Shown piece by piece: positions 10,150 through 21,435 of a stretch of 64,000 nucleotides of DNA. The DNA is from Ipomoea triloba (Eukaryota; Streptophyta; Magnoliopsida; Solanales; Convolvulaceae): contig NC_044920.1 of assembly GCF_003576645.1 (NCBI RefSeq), positions 19,769,425-19,833,424 of the forward strand. The letters run 5' to 3'. Made by a program: the position numbers and the translations under genes. Position 1 is the stretch's first letter. Every line of letters begins with the position of its first letter. The notes beneath the pieces were generated by a model, which ran no database searches, was not told where the DNA came from, and was given only the letters and a program-made list of their open reading frames with translations.

Positions 10150-12565
10150 ATACTTTGAGAAAACAAAATTACTTATGAATCTCCAGTTTCATCCGAATCA
10201 TCATTCATTTCTTCCTCATTACTATCATACTCAATAGGAGATTCATCTTCATCATCTGATATTACAAAATTTCCTTCTGCTTCAATTCTTTTGGATTGCA
10301 TAAGTAATAACTTCCACAATGTTTGATTCAACACCTACTATATGCAAGCATGTAGAAATGCCATCAGATATTTCCACAGCTACGCCATTGCTAGATACCA
10401 TCTCATTGTCTGGATAAACATCATTATTATCAAGTGTGTTATTGTTATCCTCAGGTATACTTTCAGCCTCATTTTCATCATAAATATGTCTATGTTGAAA
10501 TTGCTGGATAACTTTGCCAATTTAATCCCAGCTTTTGATCAGTTAGGTAGAAGACTTGCTTTGCTTGAGAGGCTAAAACATATGGATCATTTTTATACCA
10601 AAAGCTTGAAACTTTAATACTAGTTAAGATCCCATCATGTTGAATGCATGACCTTTTTCCAATACCAAACCAATCACATTTAAAAATAAAAATGCAATAA
10701 CCTTTAATGTATTCCAACTCAATTATATCATTTAGCACACCATAAAAATCAATCCATTAATCTCCATGATTTCCTTGCACATAAATTCCACAACTTTGAG
10801 TTTTATGACGACTATCACGATCTTTTGTATGAAATCTAACTCCATTAACTATGCAAGATGTATATTTTTGAACACACACTTTAGGTCCACAAGCTAATGA
10901 GTACAAGTCATCCATAACTTTAGTTGCATGTGCATTATGTAATTGGAATACCTAGCAATTTAATTTAAAAATATCAATAACAAGAATAAAACATATTTTA
11001 GGTATTTCTTTTAATAAAGTTAATGTTACACTAACACTAACCTTCCCCGTAAACCACATTGAGAACTCTTTCTTATGTCTTTCATTTATATTGGACAAAC
11101 TTTCCATCTCAAGTAAACCAATGTGTTCACTACGAATATGGGAAAGATTAAGAAAATATTAACTAAAATGGAATAACTTTAAATTTTAAATTCAATTATT
11201 TGATCTTATATGTAGAAAACATACTAAATATATGATTCAACTTCATCGCAATTGCTCAACAAACCATTCAGCATTATCAAGTTCTTCCTTAGTCAATTTT
11301 TCATATTTCCAAGCACCGAATAGACGAACCTTATGTGAAGAAATTGACAACTCACCATGTGTTTCTTGTTTATCATTATTTCTATCTCATTTGTTGAAAT
11401 AGGTCTCTACTCCATCAAAGTATAGAGAAAAAAAAAAGTTAAGCATTCACTTGCAACATAATCCCCAACAATTGAGCCTTCAGGATGATCTTTATTTCTC
11501 ACATAATATTTAAGTGAGCCTAAGAACCTACAACAAGAATAAAGTTTTTAGATTATATTACAATAGTATAAGTGTTGGTAAATTAAATCGAGAGTTAATG
11601 AAATTATTATATGAAGTATCGCCTTTCAATCATAAACATCCATCTAAATGGCACTGGTCCACCTAGGCCAACTTCTTGTGGGAGGTAAATTGATAGATGT
11701 ACAATGACATCAAAGAAAGTCGATGAATAAATCATCTCTAACTTACAAAGTATGATACCAATACCATTGCGTAGCACCTCTAAATCTGCCAGCTTTAAGG
11801 TCTTACAACACAACTTCCTAAAGAAATCACCTAACTTAGATAACACAGTGGTAACTTATTTTTCTAAGTTTCCACACACTCCAACAGGTAATATTCTTTG
11901 TAATAAAACATGACAATCATGGCTTTTTAAACCCGTAAGTTTACCATCGAGATTTGCACATCTAGAGATATTAGAAGCATAACCATCTGAAAACTTAATA
12001 GACTTCAAAAATTCTACAAATTCCAATATCTCTTCTCTTATTAACATATAACATTGATGTCGAACTTCATATGATCCATCTCATTTCTTAACAAAAATTC
12101 ATATCATCTAAATCTTGTCTTCTTTCAAAGTATCCTTATTTTTTCTATCAGTATTTAGCAAAGTTCTAGTGATATTATTACATATGTTTTTCTCAATATG
12201 CATAACATCAAGATTGTGCCTCAATTTCAACTATTTTCCAATAAGGAAGCTTGAAGAAGATACTCTTTTTGCACCAATTAAGGTCTTCAGGATTTCGTTT
12301 CCTTTTTCTTTTGTTTGGATGTTTTCCAAATGGATTGTCACTTACTTCATGTAGTTGGCTTCACCAGATAACTTCAAAGGGGAACTTCAAGCCTAACATT
12401 TTGTGCTTCATTAGCAAACCATGGAAACTCTTAATCAAAATCTTTCTAAGCCTTAGAATCGCCCGAATGACGCAAATATTCACCATCATCAATTCTTCTT
12501 TCTTTATGCCATCTCATATCTTTTGCAATTTTTTTTTACATAAAAAACCTTTGAAGCCTAGGTTT
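10150..12565 (-). pseudogene. CACTA (En/Spm) TNP2-type transposase, decayed
   Basis: On the minus strand from right to left: a RWHKERRIDDGEYLRHSGDS segment (about 12440-12515) with FPWFANEAQNVRLEVPF after it, then LPYWK near 12240 (all in the TNP2 transposase core); GLKSHDCHVLLQRILP (about 11890-11945); a DUF4218-like part with GIILCKLEMIYSSTFFDVIV (11690-11760); and a DUF4216-like part with YTSCIVNGVRFHTKDR (10810-10870) and ASQAKQVFYLTD (10540-10580). The frame ends in an acidic tail, DDEDESPIEYDSNEEE, near 10190-10260. Many stops and frame changes separate the pieces. No CACTA terminal repeats were recognised at either side. Confidence 0.75.
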
Positions 12566-12569
12566 TAGA

Positions 12570-13196
12570 AGGAAGAATCTCAATATTTTATGAGGAGAGT
12601 TAATACTCAATATAGTTCTCGACTATAGTGGTTTTACCCAATGTAGTACTAAATGACTTTTTGTGCACAATTTACTCATCGACTTTGATGGTTTACACAA
12701 TTTAGTTTTTTGTTGAAAATTCTAGCTATTAGTAGACGGTTAGAAAAAGGGTTCTAATGGTAATTTCTCATCCTTCATCCCATTCGAGATGATTCTTTCT
12801 CCTTCCCCTTATTAAGATCCACGTAGAGATGTAAATCTTCGTACCCAAATATTTATTTACTATATATTTATTTATTTAGCATTAAAATCATCAAACAAGG
12901 TTTTGGTCTACCGTCGAATACTAGCATTAAAATCAACAAGTCTCTAAGAGAATGTACAACCTAAAAAATCAAACAAGGTCTCCATCATATCAAGCAAGCC
13001 ATAGAGTAACGCTTACCTATGGCCAACCTCAAAAGATGATCAAGAAATCCTACTTATCATTTCCTTTTCCAAGGTTTTGTCATGCGTCGTGGAGTTTCTT
13101 TTTTCTTTTTTTTTTTAAAGGAAAATCTAGAGGATGTTGAGGACATACTTATCATTCCCAACTAGTGTCAAGAATTGAGTGCATTAACTATTATTC
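12570..13196. other. AT-rich intergenic stretch, no gene seen
   Basis: No coding frame with family resemblance. A section near 12600-12730 (CTCGACTATAGTGG, then CTCATCGACTTTGATGG) looks like an imperfect duplicated repeat fragment of unknown type. Confidence 0.4.
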
Positions 13197-13516
13197 TTCC
13201 GTGCTTCTTTACAAGACTAAACCCATAAAATCTCGAAATAATGATCATAAGAGAAAATGAGAAAAAAAAATGAAAACATAATTTAATTTATCATGTAAAA
13301 TGCGATTTATATAAGTTTTAAATGAGTGATACCCCATAATATTCGTATATATTTATTCATTTATCCAATCAGTAGACACTATTCTCATAAAATAAAATTT
13401 ACCACCAAATTAAAGTGAACATGAATGAGAATTCAATTAAACCTTTTATGGCCTACTATAATAATCGAAAAATAAAGAATTAGAGTATTTTCGAACTTTG
13501 AACCGTATATAGTAGT

Positions 13517-14144
13517 AGTTAACTATTAAGTTGGCCAAATTAAGAGCCGAGTTACTTTATTCCTATGTTTTTCATTTTTCTAATTTTTTAGTTGTTTTTT
13601 TTTTTAATTTCCTTTTTCCAATTTTTTTATTTCTTCAATTATATTTTTAAAATTTCTCCAATTACTAAATGTGTAGTTAACTATTAGGTTTGCCAAATTA
13701 AGAGCCTAGTTACTTTATTCCTATGTTTTTCATTTTTCTAATTTTTTAGTTGTTTTTTTTTTAATTTCCTTTTTCCAATTTTTTTATTTCTTCAATTATA
13801 TTTTTAAAATTTCTCCAATTACTAAATGTGTAGTTAACTATTAGGTTTGCCAAATTAAGAGCCTAGTTACTTTATTCCTATGTTTTTCATTTTTCTAATT
13901 TTTTAGTTGTTTTTTTTTTAATTTCCTTTTTCCAATTTTTTTATTTCTTCAATTATATTTTTAAAATTTCTCCAATTACTAAATGTTTAGTTAACTATTA
14001 GGTTTGCCAAATTAAGAGCCTAGTTACTTTATTCCTATGTTTTTCATTTTTCTAATTTTTTAGTTGTTTTTTTTTTAATTTCCTTTTTCCAATTTTTTTA
14101 TTTCTTCAATTATATTTTTAAAATTTCTCCAATTACTAAATGTA
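13517..14144 (+). repeat. 157-bp tandem array, four copies
   Basis: Units start TAGTTAACTATTA at 13517, 13674, 13831 and 13988, an exact 157-bp period. Each unit contains AAGAGCC(T/G)AGTTACTTTATTCC, a T-rich middle and ends CCAATTACTAAATG. The first unit is the most diverged (TTGGCC for TTTGCC). The right arm of the inverted duplication has only one unit (about 26240-26400). Confidence 0.95.
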
Positions 14145-14164
14145 TCCTATGGGCATGCGTTTTT

Positions 14165-14360
14165 TTATTAATATTTTCAAAGCATTTTTGTTTATATTAT
14201 ACTACCTCCGTCCCAATTTCAAAGCATTTTTGTTTATATTATACTACCTCCGTCCCAAAATGGTTGTCTGGTTCGTTTAACGAGGCTTGACTGAACTAAT
14301 TTTTAATCCAATTTTCGTTTAACGAGGCTTGACTGAACTAATTTTTAATCCAATTATATA
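14165..14360. repeat. Stowaway-like MITE remnant with two short tandem duplications
   Basis: The string ACTACCTCCGTCCCAA resembles the terminal repeat of Stowaway-type MITEs. It occurs twice because about 43 bp starting TTCAAAGCATTTTTG is duplicated. A second tandem duplication of about 44 bp starting CGTTTAACGAGGCTTG follows at once. The right arm has single copies of both. Confidence 0.65.
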
Positions 14361-14515
14361 TTTAGAAACCATATTAAAAGTACTATTAAACACAAAAAAA
14401 AAATAAATTTAAAAGTAATAAAAAATTACTATGAAAATAAGCAAAAAAGAAAGAGTTGGTTTGACCGTGACCTATTAACAAGAGATCATGCGATAATTAA
14501 TTGGCTACTGACTCT

Positions 14516-14720
14516 GTTACAATGTAGTATCCGTCCATAGCTACTTTCTCAACCTAATGAAGCATAAAGACAATGTAGTATCCGTCCATAGCTACTTTCT
14601 CAACCTAATGAAGCATAAAGAGTCAACAGTTGACTCCACTGAAGCTCGATCTCACTCCCATCATTCATGTGGTAGTGTTAATCGGGACACCGAATGCCAC
14701 TTGACCAGAAGGTCTTTGAC
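14516..14720 (-). repeat. tRNA-derived SINE, family A, left-arm copy
   Basis: On the minus strand it starts GTCAAAGACCTTCTGGTCAA; TGGTCAAGTGGC fits a tRNA A box. It ends toward ACTACATTGTAACAGAGTC. A 51-bp part of the tail (CTTCATTAGGTTGAGAAAG) is tandemly duplicated. Related copies lie at 25711-25925, 26724-26835 and 47027-47115. Confidence 0.6.
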
Positions 14721-15029
14721 TAATAAAAACATAGTTAAACTTATATGTACCATTTCATACATCTTTAAGTTTTTTTTTTCCTTTTTTAAATAAAACATTT
14801 ATAACGAAAAAAGATACTTTACAACATGATGAATTACAATGTGGTTTGTTTAAAATTTGAAAAAGGAAAAAAATCTCCTATTGTTTAATTAATTATTATT
14901 TACCCTATAATACATTGTACACAATTCTGTTGTTTTTTTTGGGTCAATATGAGTAAATATTTTGAAGAAATATCAAATGCAGTAAGTAAAACCCATAAAG
15001 CATCCGCAAAAGCCTTGCAAAAACGCGAT

Positions 15030-15102
15030 TGGAGATGCGAGGTATCGATCCCCGAACCTCTCGCATGCTAAGCGAGCGCTCTACCATCTGAGCTACATCC
15101 CC
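15030..15102 (-). tRNA. tRNA-Ala (anticodon AGC), left-arm copy
   Basis: A 73-nt cloverleaf folds on the minus strand: acceptor GGGGATG/CATCTCC with discriminator A, D arm, anticodon stem CTCGC/GCGAG with loop TTAGCAT, and T stem CGGGG/CCTCG with one G-U pair. The G3:U70 wobble that marks alanine tRNAs is present. The anticodon AGC is at 15067-15069. TTTTT follows five bases after the 3' end, a good Pol III terminator. No intron. Confidence 0.95.
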
Positions 15103-15191
15103 TTCTGATTCCTGTTTCATTATTTCTTTATATATCTCAACAAAACTCACTTTTGTAGTAATCCGATTTAAATTCGACAAAACCATCAACT

Positions 15192-15264
15192 TGGAGGTGC
15201 GGGGAATCGAACCCCGTGCCTCTCGCATGCGAAGCGAGCGCTCTACCATATGAGCTACACCCCC
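15192..15264 (-). tRNA. tRNA-Ala (anticodon CGC), left-arm copy
   Basis: A 73-nt cloverleaf on the minus strand: acceptor GGGGGTG/CACCTCC (fully paired, with G3:U70), anticodon stem CTCGC/GCGAG with loop TTCGCAT, T arm GGTTCGATTCC (perfect B box), discriminator A. The anticodon is at 15229-15231. TTTT follows downstream on the minus strand. It lies 89 bp upstream of the tRNA-Ala(AGC) gene in the same orientation. Confidence 0.95.
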
Positions 15265-15811
15265 ATTTATTTGACAATGAGCTGATATTGTATTAGTATC
15301 CATGTAAATTGGAGTGTTACTATTTTTAATTGTGAGAGAGTGAGAATTGATTTCGAAATCACTCAACTCTAACACGAAGTCTCATACCTGTATTATAGGA
15401 TTACTAGAGTTTAATTAAGAATGAATACAAAAATTTTACCTTCATCTTTAACTCATTTTTTAAGTTGGGTGGTACATGGTCTAAGTATGGTTTAGAATTT
15501 AATTTGTATAGTAGGAAGATGGTAATAGTTCGATCAAGTGAAGTTCACTTCTTGAGTCTACAACTATTCGTCTTCTTGACTTCTCGAAGATTGTTGTTCT
15601 AGGCTACTTTTCAAATTTGTTTACTTTCCAGTTAATAAAGTTCATTCTCTAGGTTACCTTTTGGATTCCTATTTCTAAAAACACTTGTTCCTAACAAAAT
15701 GTAATTTGTAATGTTTGATCCCTAGAGATTTTGCACTAAAAACTCACTACCAAACAACTAAGCTATTTCAACTTTTAATGATATTTATGTATACTAAAGC
15801 ATATATATATT

Positions 15812-17127
15812 ATTCCCGAAAAATAACAAGCACAAGGAACGAATGGATCAAGGGTTTGTAAGCTTAAGTCATGTGATACCCACACTATCCTTAAGGCCTT
15901 ATTTACTACCACTGTTGCAAAAATCGCCGCATACGCCTCCTAGGCACCCGCCTAAGCGCTAAGCGCTCCTAGACCGATGCGAGTTGCTCCCTAGTCGTCC
16001 GCCTAGATGACCGGCCGCCTAGCGCCTAACTCGGCCGACTGGGCCGAATTTGGCCGAGTTAACTCACCCAACTCGGCAAAGTTTGTCGAGTTAACTCAAG
16101 CAAGTCGGCCTTGTTAATTTTATTATTATATTTATATATATTTAAATTTATTTATTTATATAAGTAAGAGAAGTAAGAGAGATATATATAATATATATAA
16201 TATAATATATGACATACACCCACACACATGAATTAATTTTTTGTTTTTATAGGTCGCCGCCTAGAACCGCCTAGGCGCCGCCTAGATCGCTTGGGCGCTA
16301 GGCGCTAGTCTACCGCCCGACTAGCGCCTAGCGCCTACTGCAACCATGTTTACTACATTCCTTTAGTGCTAAAAGTTTTGTAGCCTAGGTATCCTAAGAT
16401 AAAACAAGTTTCGACCTAGTGTTTAAGCACTCAAACAACTAAGCCCGTCGAACTAAAACTAGGTTAGAATACAGAAATTGAGGAGGAAGATAAATAAGGT
16501 TTTTGAGAGAGAAAGTCTTTCTAATTTTATGTGTAAAATCTCTTACTACATCCAAGGTATATACATGAGAGGTGGTCAAAATGCATTAACCCCATTGCAT
16601 TTAAATTGATATTAAAATTAGCCATGTAAACTTCATGACAAATATTTAATCTAGAATCAAAATTGATACGTTCCAGAATGGTACTCTGACTTTTCAGAAA
16701 GTGGAGTCTGTTAACTTCCCCCGTAGGTGTTGGCATCATACACGAGTCAAGCCTTTTTCAAGTTCACTTTGGAATTTGATTTGCACCCCCCTTGTGCGTA
16801 AGAAAGAACCTCTAAGCTATAAAATTCAAACTCCCTCTAAAAGGGTATTGTATATATATAGTGGTGCAAATTCACTTCTTTTTTCAATGTGGAACAAATG
16901 CTACTTAAAAGCGTTTCCACCTTCGTTTTCCAATCCAAATGGGTTTATTTTGAGAATCAATTTCCCATTCACCCATTATCCATTTTGAGCGTACAATATA
17001 TTGATCTCTTCGTCACACTACGAAAACCCCCGAATCCACTTTGACCCGACCCAAATTGGTAGTGGGCCCTACATATATTTTACCATAAAATAACAACTTA
17101 AAATGTCATTTTAAAAAAATTCCAACA
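15812..17127 (-). repeat. Copia 3' LTR, split by a hAT MITE
   Basis: The plus-strand right end reads TTCCAACA, so the LTR begins TGTTGGAA on the minus strand. Internal strings (TTCAAGTTCACTTTGG, CACCCATTATCCATTTTGAG, ATCCACTTTGACCCGACCC) match the solo LTR at 27439-28782 and the fragment at 59166-59518, so all three belong to one family. The left end near 15812 is set only by similarity to the 21325 copy. Confidence 0.65.
15910..16348. mobile_element. hAT-type MITE, GC-rich, 439 bp, nested in the copia LTR
   Basis: It is flanked by the perfect 8-bp target duplication TTTACTAC (15902-15909 and 16349-16356), diagnostic of hAT elements. The ends are CACTGTTGCAAAAA and, reverse-complemented, CATGGTTGCAGTAGG. 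Both subterminal regions are packed with variants of CGCCTAGGCGC in both orientations, while the centre is AT-rich with GATATATATAATA. It has no coding capacity. Confidence 0.85.
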
Positions 17128-17136
17128 ATTCCTCAC

Positions 17137-18725
17137 ATGAATGAAAAATTGATTATCAAGATTGTAAAAACGAAACGAATATGTTCAACGGTCGATCCTT
17201 ACATAGGATAAGTAGGTATTATCCTTTGAACCTTCCCTTGTAAAGATATATTTACCCTACTGGTTGTCCGGTACAACATTATGTCTTTGAAATGTACTGT
17301 TGTTTGTGTAGACGATGATATATCCCACACAAGAAACTTCCAACCCAAGTTCTATTATCATAAATGTGCCCACTTTTTTTTTTTATCATAGGATACCGTT
17401 CTTGGTTTTGCAAGAGTTTCTAAAGAATTGAACTCAGTCAATTCTCCTTTGAAGTGACCCATTTATCTCTCACATACGTGATTCTTTTTCGAGTATCCCA
17501 CATACTCATACATGTTAACCAAAAATTTGAATCATTAAAGCATCAATGTGCTAACCTTGTGCGAGAGTCACTATTCTAATGAGTGGTAGGGAGTCCAAGA
17601 CCCCGCATAGTGACACACTTCATTTCATAATTTAGTTGTCCCATTAAATCTAGGTGCCAGCTAGGTTGTGTATCAGCTATTGAACTTTTATTCCAAGGGC
17701 TCTAGTCTAATTCCTCATGTCAACTTTTTAGTCAACTCTCTATTTATCATTTGGTTAACGGATATGCTACATTGTCTTTTGACTTCACATAATCAATCGA
17801 GACAACATCATTTGTTAGAAAATGTTTAATGGTATTGTGTCTTCGACGTATATGTCTAGAATTACCATTATGCGCATTATTTCGTACTCTACAAATTCTA
17901 GCTTGACCATCACAATGCACACAAATTAGAGGTACAATGTTTTTCTAACATTTGTCTAAGGCTACCAACTTAGATTTCATCGTGGATCTAGCTATCATAG
18001 CTTGTTTCAAGGATTTCCACGAGACAACTACACTGGCTAACGTGAACATGTAGCCACTTGTGGACTAAGGTACTTAATATCTGATATCTAATTATCATCT
18101 TTATACTCTTCAAGTACAAGAAGATATCTTGTGTAGTGCAGTCCGAGGTCACGAGTACACCTTAGGTATTTCATGACCCTTACAATTGCATGCCTTCTTG
18201 TGCATATTACCAGGCTTACTTGTATATCTACTAAATTTGCTAACCGCAAAGGTAATATCTGGTCTAGTACAACTCATTAGATATATTAAATTACCAATAA
18301 TCTGTGTGCATCCTACTTGAGAAATACACTCCCCATGATTTTTGGATAGAAGTACATTTGTATTAACGGTTTTCTTGCCACTTGATTGCCATCCTTGTTG
18401 ATTTTTTTTTAAGGATTTTATCAAGATAATGAGTTTGACTTAACACAAGACCATCTAGTCTTCTAATGATTTTAATCCCAAGGACTAAATATGCCAATCA
18501 CATATCTTTCATGTCAAATTTCAAATTTAACATGTTTTTTGTAGACTTGATCATTCAATTATTACTACCAATGATGAGTATAAACAGAGAATGATATAGC
18601 CACCCATTGTTTCCTTAACTTAGACACATTTGTCTCTCTCATTTATTTGAAATCAATTGGTTAAAATCGCCTAGTCAAACTTCTCATGTCATTCCTTAGG
18701 CGTTTGTTTTAAACCATATAATGAT
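17137..18725 (-). pseudogene. Copia reverse transcriptase C-terminus and RNase H remnant
   Basis: Minus-strand pieces: KSLYGLKQTPKE (about 18690-18725; stop inside the next residues), [19 protein letters not shown] (about 18240-18300), [11 protein letters not shown], and RNase H-end pieces IHCDGQARI-like and NSRHIRRRHNTIKHFL near 17795-17890. Several stops break the frame. Confidence 0.75.
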
Positions 18726-19600
18726 TTAACTGTTAATAAAATAAACACTTTTGAAAAGAAGTTACAAAGAATATCTTTTACTCCTCTGTATTCTTATTGT
18801 TTATGGAACAAAGTAGTTGTTCAAGTCCTTATACTTAGTTGGATTGAGCCTGCACTTGAATTAACAATTAGTTCAGAAGAAGGTTCAAGATTGAAGGCTG
18901 AAGACTAAACCTGTTTTCAAGATAGTTCAAGAGATAGCTCAAGACAATTATTTTGTTACAAACTACAACGATAAGAAGTATTTAAAGGAAGACTTTCCCT
19001 TCAGGAGGCGATGACGAATATTCAAAAAAGAAAAAAATTTCTAGAATAATTTAGAGGGCGGATTTCATGGCACTAAACTAATCAGCTTGACTTATCAAAG
19101 TTTCGTCAAGTTGATCTTTGATGCTTTGACGTACTCGACAGTTAATCACACGAAGATTATCACGGGAGTGTTGTAATTCAGGGGGAACCTCAATTTGATT
19201 GATCGGGGGATCATTCACTGTTTTTTTAAGAAGCAACTCTACTTTGGATTGGCTTTGGTGTAGCTTGAAGATTTGAGTTCTTTGATTCATGTCATTCTGT
19301 TTTGGTAAAAATGTTCTCTTTGAAGTTGAATGAAGAATTAGGTAACTGTTCATGTGGTGCCCCCAGATGTAGGAATAATATATTCCTAATTGGGTTAACA
19401 AATTGCCAGTGTCTTATTCGTTTGATTGCTTGAGTGTTGCATTATATCTGTGTACAGTATTCTGCACTAGGGTTTGAACTAGTTCACTGTATATTTTCTA
19501 GCGAGTTACATACTCATAGTTTCAATTCGATACTTGTGATTTGAATCTAAATTGAAATCGCTAAATAAGCTATTGGACTTAGTGTTAGGATTACCTTGAA
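18726..19600. mobile_element. Nested insert in the copia RT, probably a solo LTR of another copia family
   Basis: The RT homology stops at KVCKLVN (about 19600) and resumes at SLYGLKQ (about 18725), so about 0.87 kb is inserted. Its plus strand starts TGTTAATAAAATAAAC. It has GGTGCCCCCAGATGTAGG followed by TTGGGTTAACAAATTGCC near 19355-19412, a layout common in the U5 part of copia LTRs. A short open frame at 19078-19401 on the minus strand is not recognised. Borders are approximate. Confidence 0.4.
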
Positions 19601-20310
19601 CTTCATTAACCAATTTACACACTTTCTTTTCTTGTCTTTGAATTACAAACCCTTCGGGTTATTCTATATAGATTTATTCATCTAACTTGTCACTTAAGAA
19701 AGCTGTTTTCAGATTCATTTGATGAACTTTTAAGTTTCGCAGCGCAGCTATAACCAGTACCATCCTAATGGAATTTATTCTCAATATGAAATAATACGTT
19801 TTAAAGTAATCAAGGCCCTCACATTGACTATAACATTTATTACAAGTCTAGCCTTATACTTCTCGATGGAACCATCTAGTTTCATGTTCTTTTTAAAGAA
19901 TCATTTGGATCCTAAGTGTTTACTACTCGAAGGGAAATCAACTTGTTCTAAAGTATGCTTCTATAGGATAGAATCTACTTCACTTTTAATGGCCTCTTTC
20001 CACATTTGGTCATTATGTAGAAGTCATAACTTCCATATATGGTCAAGGCTCATTTTCTAACAAACCTATTAGAAAATTCGATTTATTTTCTAATAAACAA
20101 GTTAGAGTACTCTAATCATACTCTAACACGTAAGTTATGAAATATGGACCAAATGATTTTTCAATTATAGCATGTTTGCTACGTCTAGGCTCGATCTCAA
20201 GTTCCTTTTCAAATTCCCCACTATCATTATCCATAGCTACATTGAAGGTATGTTTCAACGTATTAGGTCACTCCTTAGACCTATAAGGAAATACATCTTC
20301 AAAGAATGAT
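19601..20310 (-). pseudogene. Copia linker and reverse transcriptase N-terminal part
   Basis: From right to left on the minus strand: EIEPRRSKHA (about 20165-20200, the segment before RT), MWKEAIKSEVDSILYRKHT (about 19945-20010), MKLDGSIEKYKARLV (about 19840-19890), and LRNLKVHQMNLKTAFLSDKL near 19690-19750. Stops and a frame change follow. The family and order are clear but the gene is inactive. Confidence 0.7.
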
Positions 20311-20351
20311 GCATTTCGATTCAATTATTGTATTATCCTTCCTAAGAGCCT

Positions 20352-21271
20352 TGCAATCAAATGACTTATGCTCATTCTTGCCACAATTGATGCATTTTCC
20401 ATGAAACTTGCTCTTAGAAACACCTCCATCCAGACCTAGTTTCTACTTGTCCTTGCATTCATGGATTTTTTACTTTGATCTACAACATTGGCATTAGCGC
20501 TACTAATGATATGACGACCCTTTCCATCATTCTTTTTGTTGCCCTTTTCAATGCTGAGTTAGAGGATCAACTACTCCAGGTTCATTTCCTTTCACTTGTG
20601 CTTAAGGTAATTCTTTAAGTCCTTCCAACCTGGAGCCAACAAGTGGATAATGGACAGCACTTGGAAGGCTTCAATCACCACCATACCTTCGTCATGTATC
20701 TCGTCGAAGATTATTTGAATATCTTCAACCTAACTTAGCACAATCTTGGAATCAACCATTTTAATGTCAAATAATCGACCGACAACAAATTTATTTGTGC
20801 AACATCCTCGCTTTTATACTTGTGATTCAAGTCTTCCCACAACACTTTAGTTGAGTGACATTTGAAGTATACATTGTATAACACATCACACAAACCGTTG
20901 AGCATGTGGTTTCGGCAAAGGAAGTCAGAATGCTTCCAAACTTCCATAGAACTCACAGATTGTATATCCATCTCTTATTCCTTCAACTCAGGAACACTCT
21001 CAATCTAAAACCTTGCCAAACCGAGAGTTAACAGGTAAAATAACATATTTTGTTACCACTTCTTGAAGTTCTATTTGTTGAACTTCTCTGGATTTTTAGC
21101 CGAGCCACTTGGTACCAAAATTGGTACCTACATCATTGAGATATACCCTTAGATGCTCCCACCAGTCTGTGAACCAACGTTCATCGGTGTTTGAGAATGT
21201 GCAGCATCATTGTCGTTCGCTACCTCCATTGTTGTTGACGTTAATTGGCAACTCATGGGTTTCCATTTCTA
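20352..21271 (-). pseudogene. Copia gag remnant with CCHC zinc knuckle
   Basis: The start is probably the ATG at 21269-21271 (METHELPINVNNNG). A gag segment follows: WKHSDFLCRNHMLNGLCDV and STKVLWEDLNHKYKSEDVAQ (20790-20940). The zinc knuckle CINCGKNEHKSFDC at about 20352-20393 fits CX2CX4HX4C. Several stops and frame shifts are present. Confidence 0.7.
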
Positions 21272-21435
21272 GGAAAAATGAGGAAATAAGGTTTTAAGCT
21301 TGTTAATAGAGTACAATACTACGAAAAAATATTATTCTAAAAAAAATAAAAAACACAAGTAACGAAAGGATCAAGGGTTTGTATGCTTGAGTCCTGTGAT
21401 ACCCACACTATCGTTAAAACCTTATTTGCTTCCCT

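Larger units (their letters stand above)
13197..15551 (+). repeat. Left arm of a large inverted duplication
   Basis: The sequence from TTCCGTGCTTCTTTAC to GTGAAGTTCACTTC is found again, reverse-complemented, at 24884-26722. Matching landmarks in order are ACCCATAAAATCTCG, AACCGTATATAGTAG, CTACCTCCGTCCC, the SINE, tRNA-Ala(AGC), tRNA-Ala(CGC), and ACACGAAGTCTCATACC. This arm is about 500 bp longer than the other, mainly because of extra copies of a 157-bp repeat and two short tandem duplications. Confidence 0.9.
15812..21435 (-). mobile_element. Ty1/copia retrotransposon, decayed, with nested insertions
   Basis: Minus-strand order: truncated 5' LTR (21325-21435), gag (about 20735-21271), zinc knuckle (about 20350-20400), linker and reverse transcriptase start (19600-20300), a nested insert, RT end and RNase H (17650-18725), then the 3' LTR beginning TGTTGGA at 17127 and running left to about 15812. 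The integrase domain is missing between the zinc knuckle and the linker that precedes RT. Confidence 0.75.

Noticed and set aside
13517..14144. Regularly spaced repeats that might suggest a CRISPR-like array
   Set aside because: The 157-bp units are head-to-tail without unique spacers, in plant DNA; this is an ordinary tandem repeat.
14944..15375. Minus-strand 143-codon open frame over the tRNA pair
   Set aside because: The frame is read through two tRNA genes and SINE-like flanks; the tRNA folds explain the conservation.
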